From positions 1-64,000 of the forward strand of contig VYDI01000020.1 of assembly GCA_009843505.1 (NCBI GenBank): 64,000 nt of DNA, in the 5' to 3' direction. Positions within the stretch are counted from its first letter, which is position 1, and the number at the start of each line of letters is the position of its first letter. This document shows positions 1-7,729 of the stretch, one piece after another. The position numbers and the translations under genes are program-made. The notes beneath the pieces are model-generated. The model saw nothing but the letters and a program-made list of their open reading frames with translations. It did not search any database and was not told the DNA's origin. This DNA comes from Holophagales bacterium. Its GTDB lineage: Bacteria > Acidobacteriota > Thermoanaerobaculia > Multivoradales > Multivoraceae.

Positions 1-33
1 GGTTGGGGCGCCACGGTGGCTCGGCTGCGCTAG
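1..33 (+). CDS. C-terminal tail of an upstream gene (partial)
   Basis: The first 33 bases read in frame 1 as GWGATVARLR followed by TAG, and the next gene starts 21 bases later. The tail is loosely like the C-terminus of thiolase-fold ketoacyl-ACP synthase III enzymes, which often end in a Gly-x-x-Trp-Gly-Ala stretch. Ten residues cannot settle the family, so the product is left open. Confidence 0.3.
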   Translation, partial: GWGATVARLR

Positions 34-54
34 CAACCAGACACGGGGGCGGCG

Positions 55-927
55 ATGAAGAAGGCGATCGCGGCGGCGGTCCTCGTCGGCTTGCTCCTGG
101 TTCTGACGACCACGCGATTCGGCATCTTCATCGTCTTCGACGTTCTGGGAGACGTCGGCTCCGACAATCTGCCGACCGACCCCACCGCAGGACCCCTGGT
201 CCTTTCCGGCGCCCTGAGAGCGAAGGAGCGGATCCCGTTGCCGGAGTCGCTGGAGCAGGCTTCCGGGCTCCACGTCGACGGTCAACACATCTACGTCAGC
301 ACGGATCAGGCGGAGCTGTTCACGCTGTCGCATACGGGCGTCGAGGCTCGACCGGCGAGCCGCCTGCTGGGCGGCCCGTTGATCCTGCGGCAGGGACGTC
401 TGGAGGGCATTACCGTAGACCGGAACCGGCTCCTCGGCATCGGCGAGTTGGGAGCACTCAGGTCGTGGCGGTACGACGAGGAGCGGTGGCAACCCGGCGA
501 ATCAACGGCGTTGCCGGACGGTCTCGAGAACCTGGAGTTCACCGGAATCACCCGGTTCGGCACCGACCTCCTTGCCACCGCGGACGATGGTCTCGACATC
601 TGGAATCTCGGCACGGGCGATCGGCACCAACTCGATCTCGGCTCTTACCTGCGGCCCGGACGCAGCGCCGACGGCCTGCTGGTCTCCGGGATCACCGCGG
701 ACGCCTCGTCCGTCTACCTCGTAACCGAGAACTACGCCTCCATCCTTCGAGTCGATCCGATCGCCTGGCGGGTCCTGGACGTCTGGGGCATCGACGCCGG
801 AGAATCGTCTGATATCGCCGTGCTGGACGGTTCCGCCTACGTGACCGTCGATCACAACTACTTCGATCCGCGGCCGCCCCTCCTGGTCTACGAGCTGCCC
901 CGCTCACCGGATCGACCAGCCTGGTAG
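55..927 (+). CDS. Membrane-anchored beta-propeller protein, SdiA-regulated-like
   Basis: A 290-residue protein. Residues about 4-30 form a hydrophobic signal or anchor segment. The rest consists of repeating beta-rich units with phrases such as EQASGLHV, RLEGITVD and DSSDIAVL-type turns, consistent with a six-bladed propeller of the SdiA-regulated/YjiK type. These are exported or periplasmic proteins of unsettled role. No catalytic motif is visible. The 3' end overlaps the convergent membrane-protein gene by 40 bp. The family call rests on repeat pattern only; a generic NHL or esterase-like propeller is the alternative. Confidence 0.6.
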   Translation: MKKAIAAAVLVGLLLVLTTTRFGIFIVFDVLGDVGSDNLPTDPTAGPLVLSGALRAKERIPLPESLEQASGLHVDGQHIYVSTDQAELFTLSHTGVEARPASRLLGGPLILRQGRLEGITVDRNRLLGIGELGALRSWRYDEERWQPGESTALPDGLENLEFTGITRFGTDLLATADDGLDIWNLGTGDRHQLDLGSYLRPGRSADGLLVSGITADASSVYLVTENYASILRVDPIAWRVLDVWGIDAGESSDIAVLDGSAYVTVDHNYFDPRPPLLVYELPRSPDRPAW

Positions 928-1484
928 CGCGCCCACAGCATGCCGAGGCCGAACGCGATCAGCGGCGTCGCGATCAGCAGATCGGAGGGGCTCAGGGTGT
1001 ACACGGGCTCGGCCGCGAGGGCCTCGGTCAGGGTCTGGTCCGGGGACGGCACATCCGGCGTCTCGCCGCCAAGAACTCGAGTGACCGCCGCGCCCGCCTC
1101 GGGGCGCTCGGAGCGCAACTGGTAGGCGAGCCAGCCGCCGAGGGTTACGCCGGCGAGAAGGAACTGCGCGCTGGCCCGTCGCAACTGGGATTCGGCCTCG
1201 CGGTGCGCATGTTCCCGCTCGCCCGACGTGAGGTCGGGATCCTCCACGAGCTTCCACCGCTCAACGTCTATCTCGGCCCGGCGCCGGGTCGCCGCGATGC
1301 CGGACACGAAGCCGATCGCCGCCACCAGCACGTGCAGGACCCAGACCAGGCCGGGAACGTCTCTGGGGATGAGCTGGACCCCGACGATCGTCAGGATCGC
1401 CAGCCCCAGGAAGACCGCCGACCAGACGACGGCGATGCTCTGCAGTCGCCGCAAGTTCATCTGACGCCACATCCTACGCGCCAT
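888..1484 (-). CDS. Small membrane protein of unknown function
   Basis: About 198 residues from the ATG at 1484; further in-frame starts lie at 1523 (upstream), 1472 and 1460. Three likely membrane segments are visible: one near the N-terminus (AVVWSAVFLGLAILTIVGVQ), one directly after it, and a last one near the C-terminus (LLIATPLIAFGLGMLWARY). A charged, helical, probably cytosolic stretch rich in Arg and Glu lies between segments two and three. I do not recognise a family. The gene converges on the propeller gene with a 40-bp overlap. Confidence 0.5.
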   Translation of the reverse strand: MARRMWRQMNLRRLQSIAVVWSAVFLGLAILTIVGVQLIPRDVPGLVWVLHVLVAAIGFVSGIAATRRRAEIDVERWKLVEDPDLTSGEREHAHREAESQLRRASAQFLLAGVTLGGWLAYQLRSERPEAGAAVTRVLGGETPDVPSPDQTLTEALAAEPVYTLSPSDLLIATPLIAFGLGMLWARYQAGRSGERGSS

Positions 1485-1563
1485 GACTACGCATTTCGAC
1501 GATCTCCCGGTCCAGACCGCCATCGATCTGGGCGCGCCGTCCGTGAGCTACTCCCGGATGAAC
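1483..1563 (+). pseudogene. Possible N-terminal gene remnant
   Basis: An ATG at 1483 on the plus strand opens a reading frame starting MTTHFDDLPVQTAIDLG that continues for about 27 codons with strongly GC-ending codons, like resident genes. It then runs into the antisense of the metallo-hydrolase gene and stops near 1643. The ATG lies back to back with the reverse-strand ATG at 1484 within CATG. It may be the 5' stump of a divergent gene cut by arrival of the 1570-3919 cassette. The evidence is weak and it may be chance. Confidence 0.2.
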
Positions 1564-1569
1564 CGCTCG

Positions 1570-2649
1570 TCAGGCCGCGACGGCGTCAGCGAGCCGGCTC
1601 GCGGAACCGAACAACGCCACGCTCCAGCACGTGCCGCCGTCTAGTGGCCGGCGGAGCCGCACGACGCCATCCGACTCCCGATCCGCCCGAACTACTGCGC
1701 CGGACTCTCGAAGAGTCCGCTCTACTTCGCGGATTCCCTTCCACTTGCCCCCCGAACGCGGAGGCGCAGTGATGTACGCGTGCCTGGTGTGGTCGAGGAT
1801 TCGGTGGATGTCCTTCTCCGTGGGCAAGACGCGCCCCCCTCGCGTCCAAGGCGCAACGACCGCCATCGGACTCGGAGCCAGCAGTTTCTCCCACACCGCC
1901 GGGTCGTCGGCGCCTTTGGAGCCATGGTGAGGCACCTTGTAGGCCGATGCCACTCCCTCCGGTCTCGCCTTTCCTGCCACGATACGAGCCCAGCCGGCCC
2001 GCTCGAGGTCCGCCCCGAGAAGGACGACGATGTCGCCACCAGCCAGCCAGAGCACGACTGAGACCTCGTTCGGCGAAGGCTCCGAGAGCCTCCGTTTGGC
2101 TTGGCCGCTCTCGGGCGTCAGGCTGGCGAGCACCTGCAGGAACCTCTCGAACGTCGAATCGTCCGGTGACAGTGCCCACACTTCAGCAGTTGGCCATCGG
2201 TGAACTCGCCTATCGGCTAGGGCCCAAAGCGGCTGCCTCGAGCGGTCAAGGCGACTGAACACGCCGTGCATCTCCCTGACCCCGGAGCCCAGTTGAGACT
2301 GCCGCCGGCCTTCCAGCGTTCTCGCTGCCGCCAGGAACTCCCCCGTCCGCAGAGCGGCCGAGCAACAGAAACGGGCCCGGCCGCACCGCGCCACGACTTC
2401 CTCCATTCCACGAATGTGGTCGTCATGCCAGTGAGTCGCGACCACCAGACCGACGGACTCCGCCGGGTTGACGCCAATTTGCTCAAGGTACCGAAGTGGG
2501 CGAGGTTCACCCGTCGAGTCGACGCACGAATCAACGATCATCCACGCACCTCCGCCCAAGTGAACGACGACGCTCTCGCCGTAACCCGGTCCGATCAGCG
2601 TGACTTCGAGTTCGTTCGGGTCCGGCGCGCCGCCGAGACCTGCATTCAC
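1570..2649 (-). CDS. Metallo-beta-lactamase-fold hydrolase, ComEC-like (cassette gene 3)
   Basis: A 359-residue MBL-fold protein when started at the GTG at 2649, which overlaps the upstream stop codon by 4 bases (GTGA); an alternative GTG lies at 2682. Metal-site motifs are intact: an Asp after the second strand (IVDSC, about 40), HWHDDH at 73-78, an Asp in LLGADLE at about 214 and PHHGS at 240-244. This pattern matches the extracellular or competence (ComEC/Rec2) type of MBL domain rather than RNase Z or glyoxalase II. No signal peptide or membrane segment is present, so a cytosolic hydrolase is expected, perhaps a phosphodiesterase or nuclease. The substrate is unknown. It is the third gene of a tightly coupled operon. 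Confidence 0.8.
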   Translation of the reverse strand: MNAGLGGAPDPNELEVTLIGPGYGESVVVHLGGGAWMIVDSCVDSTGEPRPLRYLEQIGVNPAESVGLVVATHWHDDHIRGMEEVVARCGRARFCCSAALRTGEFLAAARTLEGRRQSQLGSGVREMHGVFSRLDRSRQPLWALADRRVHRWPTAEVWALSPDDSTFERFLQVLASLTPESGQAKRRLSEPSPNEVSVVLWLAGGDIVVLLGADLERAGWARIVAGKARPEGVASAYKVPHHGSKGADDPAVWEKLLAPSPMAVVAPWTRGGRVLPTEKDIHRILDHTRHAYITAPPRSGGKWKGIREVERTLRESGAVVRADRESDGVVRLRRPLDGGTCWSVALFGSASRLADAVAA

Positions 2650-3227
2650 AACTCGAACTTCTCCATGGTCTCTCGGGCCCACTCGCGACCAGCGCGAAGG
2701 TCGCTCTCCGTAACGACCGGGAGGTCCCGAACGTGGATCCGCGACACCCGCTGCGTCGTGCCGCCCGGCGTCCGTTCGTAGCCGATGACCCAGCGGAAGA
2801 TGCTGCCGACTTCCAATCGATCCCGGCCGTGAGAAATCTCGTTCAACGGAATCGAAGCGCTCTCCGTGTCGTAGAGGGCGCCGGCAGTCACATCGAGGAG
2901 ACGCGCCTCAAACGTCTCTTCACCGATCTCGACGACGCAGCCCTCCCACTCCTGGAGAGCGCAAAGCGTCGCCTGCGAGCTAGCTGTGTCGGCTCTGGCT
3001 GCGGGTACCCCTGCAAAGTCCACAGTCGTCACCCTTGCAGACGACGTGTCCAGGGAATCCTGCTCCGACTCAGCGCGTGTGCTCCCCGCGAGGTCTAGAG
3101 ACGAGGAGTCCTCGACAAGACGCATGATGGGCTCATGACGCAGGCTAGCGCCGAGACCACCCGGGGCGTTCCCGTCAACCGACCTCGATCCCAAAGGCAG
3201 CCGCTCCACGGCACTGGAAGCCGACAT
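2646..3227 (-). CDS. Unrecognised protein, cassette gene 2
   Basis: A 193-residue protein. The ATG at 3227 overlaps the stop of the preceding gene (ATGA), which fixes the start. Residues 1-90 are Ser/Ala/Glu-rich and probably disordered. Residues about 91-185 form a compact beta-rich domain beginning LQEWEGCVVEIGEETF, with further conserved-looking pieces FRWVIGYERTPGG and VSRIHVRDLP. The pattern suggests a small beta-barrel or SH3-like fold. No catalytic triad, membrane segment or nucleic-acid motif is obvious. It probably acts with its two neighbours. I do not recognise a named family. Confidence 0.65.
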   Translation of the reverse strand: MSASSAVERLPLGSRSVDGNAPGGLGASLRHEPIMRLVEDSSSLDLAGSTRAESEQDSLDTSSARVTTVDFAGVPAARADTASSQATLCALQEWEGCVVEIGEETFEARLLDVTAGALYDTESASIPLNEISHGRDRLEVGSIFRWVIGYERTPGGTTQRVSRIHVRDLPVVTESDLRAGREWARETMEKFEL

Positions 3228-3919
3228 CAGTGTTCCGCCTCCGCGAGGGACATGACCTGGTCGATCAAGGCTTCGCCCCGCCTTGTCGACTCCTCAAAGT
3301 CTCGTTCGAGCCTATCGACAAGAGCAGCGCCTCCTCCCTGGCCCTGCTCACCAGCGGTGTAGTGGTCGTTGACGCGCACATAGACTCCCCAGTGCTGGAG
3401 GCGCTCGGAAGGCTCCACTGTCACGTTGATCTGATCGTCTGAAGGACGATCGTCCGGTCGGTGCTGCCTCATGGTGAGAGAGATCATTCCCCCATGGTCC
3501 CCGTCCGGCTCCAATGAACAACCCCACTCGCCCCAAGGCGCGGTCGGCGCCAGCTTCCGGCCGATGCGGTCCCGCTCGGCCAGGCTCTGCACCCGAAAGT
3601 GGACTTCCCGGTTCATTCCGAGCGCCTTGATCGGCGTATGGGGCAGCTTCTCCCGGAACGTCCGCACGACGAGGTCACTCAGCCGGATCGTTGGCGCCTG
3701 CGAGGTCTCGACGACGAATTTGTCGGGCCGAACGCGCAGCTTCAACCATTCGGCATCGAACTGCGTGACGTTGGGGTGCGCCACGCCAAGCTCGGCACTC
3801 TCCACGGTTGTTCTGGGAAGGAGTCCCTCCAGGCCGAACCAGGCGGGAGTGAAGATCGCCGGATTGAAGGAACCAAGCAGCACAACGCTTACCGTGCTGA
3901 TGTCCGGCTCGATTCGCAC
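3227..3919 (-). CDS. Unrecognised protein, cassette gene 1
   Basis: A 230-residue protein starting at GTG 3919, with a GGAG ribosome-binding site about six bases upstream. Visible blocks are VVLLGSFNPAIFTPAWF (residues 12-28), LSDLVVRTFREKLPHTPIK (80-98), GMNREVHFRV (101-110) and VYVRVNDHY (179-187). A Glu/Arg-rich helix closes the protein. The dense motif-like blocks look like a conserved family, but I cannot name it. There is no signal peptide or membrane helix. It is the first gene of the cassette and sits next to an inverted repeat in the upstream gap. A sensor or scaffold role in a conflict-type system is speculation. Confidence 0.65.
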   Translation of the reverse strand: MRIEPDISTVSVVLLGSFNPAIFTPAWFGLEGLLPRTTVESAELGVAHPNVTQFDAEWLKLRVRPDKFVVETSQAPTIRLSDLVVRTFREKLPHTPIKALGMNREVHFRVQSLAERDRIGRKLAPTAPWGEWGCSLEPDGDHGGMISLTMRQHRPDDRPSDDQINVTVEPSERLQHWGVYVRVNDHYTAGEQGQGGGAALVDRLERDFEESTRRGEALIDQVMSLAEAEH

Positions 3920-3963
3920 GATGTCTCCGTCAGTGGTTCGGCCCTAGAACGAAGGGCTGCCTA

Positions 3964-4013
3964 CGGCATCAAGTAGCTCGGGGACGATACACGACCTCGC
4001 CCTCTTGATGCCG
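3964..4013. repeat. 10-bp inverted repeat upstream of the cassette
   Basis: A perfect pair of arms, CGGCATCAAG at 3964-3973 and its complement at 4004-4013, is separated by 30 bases in the 134-bp gap between the TRAP gene stop and the cassette start. It could be a binding site for a dimeric regulator of the cassette or a weak terminator for the transporter operon. The long spacer argues against a simple hairpin terminator. Confidence 0.45.
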
Positions 4014-4053
4014 AACGGGACTAAGGCTGCGCCCCAACCGCACCGCCCTTCGC

Positions 4054-5901
4054 CTACCTTCTGCCCAGCAGGTCGAGCAGGCCCAGGGTGAGCCCCGGCA
4101 CATACGTGATCAGCAGGACGCCGAAGCCGAGGATGACCAGCGCCGGCACGGCGGCCCGATAGACCGCGAGCAGCGGCCGTTCGAAGCGGTAGGACGCCAG
4201 GAACAGGTTGAGGCCCACCGGCGGCGTCAGGTAGCCGAGCTCCAGGTTGGCGACGAAGATGATCCCGAGATGGACCGGGTCAACCCCGAAGGCCAGGCCG
4301 AGCGGGATGATCAGCGGCACGACGACGACGGTGGCCGAGAAGATGTCCATCAGGCAGCCGACCAGCAGCAGGAAGACGTTGAGCGCAAGCAGGAAGACGA
4401 TCTTCGACTCGATGTTGTTCTGCACCAGTTCGACGAGAGCCTGAGCCGCCTGGGCGTCGACCAGCCAACTGGTAAGGCCCATGGCCGCCACCAGGATGAT
4501 CAGCACGCCGCCTACCAGCACGCCGCATTGCCGGAAGACGGCCAGGAGGGGCTTGCCCAGCTTCACGTCGCGGTGCACCAGGCACTGGACGACGAAGGCG
4601 TAGAGAGCCGCCAGGGCCGCGGTTTCGACCAGGGTCGCGTAGCCGCTGAAGAACGCGCCCAGGATCACGACAGGCAGCAGCAGCTCCCACTTGGCGGCCC
4701 AGAGCGCCCGCGCGATGCCGCCGCCGTCCTCCACCGTGGAGGCCCGGACCTTGCCGGTTCCACGGCGCAGACCCTCCCTCACTCCCCAGGCCGCGATGAG
4801 GGCGATCAACAGCAGGCCCGGCAGCAGGCCACCAATGAAGAGGTCCTCGATCGGCACCTCCGCCACGATGCCGAAGAGGATCAGCGGCAAAGCCATCGGC
4901 AGCAGAAGGCCGAGCGAACCGGAGGCGGTAAGCAGGCCGAGCGAAAAGCGTTCACGGTAGCCATCGGCCGAAAGGGCGGTGAAGAGCACGCCGCCCAGCG
5001 CCAGGATCGTGACTCCCGAACCGCCCGTGAAGACGGTGAAGAACGCGCAGACGACGGCGCAGACCACCGGAGTGCTGCCCGGCACCCAGCCGAACAGGGC
5101 CCGAAACACCCTGAGCAGCCTCTCCGACGCCCCGCCCTCGGCGAGCAGGAATCCGGTCAGCGTGAACAGCGGGATCGCCGCCAGGGTCGGCGACACGGCG
5201 AGCCGGTAGCTCTCCGCCGGGACCGCCGCGAGCGGCACGAAGTCGGAAAGGAACAGGAACACCGCCGCACCGCCCAGAGCAGCGAAGATCGGGCCGCCAA
5301 GGAGAGTCGAAGCCAGGATAAGCACCAACCACGGCGTGGCCGCTCGATCAGCGAAGGAGTCCGCGTTGGCGCCGATCCACAGACCGAGCACGATGCCGAA
5401 CCCGGCCAAAGCCCGGCCTGTCCACAGGTCCGACGATTTCCATGCTAGGCGCAGCGCAAGGATCGCGAAACCGACCGGCATGATCGCCTGGCCCGCCCAG
5501 ACCGGCACTCCGGCCGCCATCTCGATGCCGCCCTCGCGCTCGATCTGGACCAGGTCGAGACTGGCCGTGCCCAGCAGGGTGGCGACCATCGCGCTGACGC
5601 CGCCGGTAAACACCGCGGCAACGGCCCGAAACCTGCCTTCCGGCAGGAAGTTGCCCGTGGCCAGGGCGAGCAGGCGTCCTTCTCTCGCCGCCAGGCCCGC
5701 TCCCAGGAACGCGATCCACAGGGTCAGGTGCTGCTCGAACGGAAGCGCGCCCGGAATGCCGGTGCCGAGCTGCCGGACGACGATCTCCGCCAGGGGCAGG
5801 AGCACCATCGCGCCGAGCAGGACGATCGAGACACTGTCCTCCAGCCGGTGGAGGAAGCGCACCGGGGCCCAGGGACGGACCGCGGCGTCGCTCTCAGTCA
5901 A
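4054..5901 (-). CDS. TRAP transporter fused membrane subunits (DctQ-DctM)
   Basis: A 615-residue, almost entirely hydrophobic protein. Residues about 1-185 have the small-subunit (DctQ) pattern: four membrane segments with RQLGTGIPGALPFEQHLTLW-like features. Residues about 190-612 form the large DctM permease with roughly a dozen segments and typical glycine- and proline-rich loops (FTGGSGVTILALGG, LGYLTPPVGLNLFLASYRF). It should import a carboxylate or related solute using an ion gradient, fed by the DctP protein just upstream. Its ATG lies 8 bp inside the end of dctP, so the two are translationally coupled. Fused QM proteins are known in the family. The substrate cannot be read from sequence. 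Confidence 0.9.
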   Translation of the reverse strand: MTESDAAVRPWAPVRFLHRLEDSVSIVLLGAMVLLPLAEIVVRQLGTGIPGALPFEQHLTLWIAFLGAGLAAREGRLLALATGNFLPEGRFRAVAAVFTGGVSAMVATLLGTASLDLVQIEREGGIEMAAGVPVWAGQAIMPVGFAILALRLAWKSSDLWTGRALAGFGIVLGLWIGANADSFADRAATPWLVLILASTLLGGPIFAALGGAAVFLFLSDFVPLAAVPAESYRLAVSPTLAAIPLFTLTGFLLAEGGASERLLRVFRALFGWVPGSTPVVCAVVCAFFTVFTGGSGVTILALGGVLFTALSADGYRERFSLGLLTASGSLGLLLPMALPLILFGIVAEVPIEDLFIGGLLPGLLLIALIAAWGVREGLRRGTGKVRASTVEDGGGIARALWAAKWELLLPVVILGAFFSGYATLVETAALAALYAFVVQCLVHRDVKLGKPLLAVFRQCGVLVGGVLIILVAAMGLTSWLVDAQAAQALVELVQNNIESKIVFLLALNVFLLLVGCLMDIFSATVVVVPLIIPLGLAFGVDPVHLGIIFVANLELGYLTPPVGLNLFLASYRFERPLLAVYRAAVPALVILGFGVLLITYVPGLTLGLLDLLGRR

Positions 5902-6919
5902 CCGAAGACTGCCGGCGATAGGCGTCCCGAACCGCCGTGGCTCGGTCGAAGATCGCTTCCGGAACGGTGTTCCCCCGCATGCTGGCCGCGAAGTCGTTGG
6001 CGATCTCCACCCAGTCGTCCTCGACCTCGGTGCCCACGATCGGTACGACTTCCAGGCCCTGGCCGCCCATCAGCCCGACCGCCGTTTGCTCGATCGTGGG
6101 AATCGTCTCGAAGATCTGGTCCTCGGCCCGCTGACCGGCCTTGATCATCACCTTCCGGTCCTCTTCGGAGATCCGGTTCCATGCCCGCTTCGTGACGAGG
6201 ATCGCCCCCATCATGGGAATCAGCGGAATGTCGGCGAAGTACTTGGCTTGCTTGAAGAACTGGACCTGCATCGCGTAGATCGGCGGTACGGCGAGCGCGT
6301 CGATCATGCCGGTCTGGAGCCCGGTCATCATGTCTGTTGCCGCGAGCGAGACGGGCTTGAAGCCGCCCTCGCGCCACCAGTTCGCCATGGCCTCATCGCC
6401 GGTCCAGGTGAAGATCTTGAGCCGCTGCATCTCCTCGACCGTGCGCGCCAGCTCGTTCGTGAAGAAGTGGACCTGGCCCACGTAGCCCCAGCCGAGAAGC
6501 ACGAAGCCCTCCTCGTCCAGCGTCTCGCGCAGACCGGGGGTCAGCTCGCGCAGCACGTGGAACATCTCCTGTTCGTCGTGGAAGAACAGGGGGATCTCGA
6601 AGACGGTGAAGTCCTTCGAGATATCGGTCAGGCCACGGACGGACAGGGCGGCCGCGTGGTACTGGCCGATCTTCATCTTGCGCAGGATGTCCGGCTCGTC
6701 GCCCGCCACGCCGCCGGGGTAGATCGTGAGAGTGACCCGGCCGTCGGTACCGGTCTCCCAGTCCCTGCCCATCGTCTTGAAGAAGCCGTCCCAGGGCGAG
6801 CCGTCGGGCGAGAGCGTCGCCATCTTGATCGCGAAGCCGGCGCCGGCGACAGGCTGCGCGGCGAACGCCGCGATCAGGATCAGCGGCGCGAACCGGACGA
6901 ATGGCCTGGCAGTGTTCAC
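5894..6919 (-). CDS. dctP: TRAP transporter solute-binding protein DctP
   Basis: A 341-residue periplasmic binding protein. The GTG at 6919 was chosen because a clean signal peptide follows (RFAPLILIAAFAAQPVAGAG) and the mature protein begins IKMATLSPDGSPWDGFFKTM, the usual first strand of DctP. Later blocks fit the family, including YPGGVAGDEPDILRKMKIGQ and LQTGMIDALAVPPIYAMQVQ. A longer in-frame reading extends to 7546 but is antisense-like and overlaps another probable gene, so it is not used. The gene follows a 225-residue hypothetical by 14 bp and overlaps dctQM by 8 bp. Confidence 0.88.
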   Translation of the reverse strand: MNTARPFVRFAPLILIAAFAAQPVAGAGFAIKMATLSPDGSPWDGFFKTMGRDWETGTDGRVTLTIYPGGVAGDEPDILRKMKIGQYHAAALSVRGLTDISKDFTVFEIPLFFHDEQEMFHVLRELTPGLRETLDEEGFVLLGWGYVGQVHFFTNELARTVEEMQRLKIFTWTGDEAMANWWREGGFKPVSLAATDMMTGLQTGMIDALAVPPIYAMQVQFFKQAKYFADIPLIPMMGAILVTKRAWNRISEEDRKVMIKAGQRAEDQIFETIPTIEQTAVGLMGGQGLEVVPIVGTEVEDDWVEIANDFAASMRGNTVPEAIFDRATAVRDAYRRQSSVD

Positions 6920-6933
6920 CAGCCGGCACTGTA

Positions 6934-7611
6934 TCAACGGCCGATCTCGCGCTCCCCCACTACGCGGCGCTCGACGCCCCACGCCCGCCAACGGGCCGGC
7001 GGCGGTCTGACCTCGCCGTCGTCGTCCCCGTCGCCCGCGGCAACCAGAAGGAGGCGCAACCGGTCGAGCAGCCCCGCCGCCCTGCGATCCCGTCCACAGC
7101 TCCGCTCCACCACCGCCGCAGCGAGCGACCGCTCCTGCTCCGCGTCCACGAGCATCGTCGTCGGCCGGCACCAAAGCACCGAGCCCACCAGGGCCTGGCG
7201 GCTCGGTTCGAGAGCCAACACCGCCAGGTTCGCGCAGCACCAGTCGAGCCACAACCGCGCAAGACGAGCCGCCGGCGCCGCCGCTTCCGCTCCCGCCGGC
7301 GGCGTAACGACGACGATCTCCCGCGCCGAAAGATCGAGCGCGAGCAGACGGTCGAATGCGACGATCGCCTCCGTGGAGGCCGCAACGTGAAAGCAGAGTG
7401 CTTCCGGCGAAGACTCGGGCGCCGGAATGGCGCCGCCAGCCGGTCCTTCGCCACGCTCCAGCACGGCTCGCCAACGCTCGACTTCCGTCCATCCGCGCTC
7501 GAAGGACCACCAGCGCCAGTGGCCGTCCCGCGGGTAGAACAGCCACGGCTCGTGACCGCGGCGGCTACCGGCCGCGGCCGCGAGCGCCTCTCGCGCCTGT
7601 GACGCCGCCAC
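6934..7611 (-). CDS. Hypothetical protein upstream of the TRAP genes
   Basis: A 225-residue protein starting at GTG 7611. The Trp/Arg-rich N-terminal part (WLFYPRDGHWRWWSFERGW) and a central ALDLSAREIVVVTPPAG stretch look like real, structured protein, while the C-terminal third is Arg/Ala-rich. There is no signal peptide or clear membrane helix. I do not recognise a family. It ends 14 bp before dctP and probably shares its transcript. Two other reverse-strand frames are open across the same bases, so the coding status is less certain than for neighbours. Confidence 0.5.
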   Translation of the reverse strand: MAASQAREALAAAAGSRRGHEPWLFYPRDGHWRWWSFERGWTEVERWRAVLERGEGPAGGAIPAPESSPEALCFHVAASTEAIVAFDRLLALDLSAREIVVVTPPAGAEAAAPAARLARLWLDWCCANLAVLALEPSRQALVGSVLWCRPTTMLVDAEQERSLAAAVVERSCGRDRRAAGLLDRLRLLLVAAGDGDDDGEVRPPPARWRAWGVERRVVGEREIGR

Positions 7612-7639
7612 GGGGGTATCCTATGGCGTTGCGGGACCC

Positions 7640-7662
7640 GTGTGGCGCGTCTCGCGCCACAC
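7640..7662. promoter_or_regulatory. 10-bp perfect hairpin in a divergent gap
   Basis: Arms GTGTGGCGCG (7640-7649) and CGCGCCACAC (7653-7662) are separated by a 3-base loop. The element lies between the divergent hypothetical gene (start 7611) and the M48 gene (start 7730). No T-run follows on either strand, so an operator or a 5'-UTR hairpin is more likely than a terminator. Confidence 0.4.
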
Positions 7663-7729
7663 ACGAACCAGTCCGAGCGCCTGGGCTCTCGGATGGAATC
7701 TGCCGAGTTCCGCGCCCGTTGATCCCCCC

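Noticed and set aside
6920..7546. N-terminal extension of DctP giving 550 residues
   Set aside because: The extension precedes the clear signal peptide at 6919 and overlaps a more protein-like frame.
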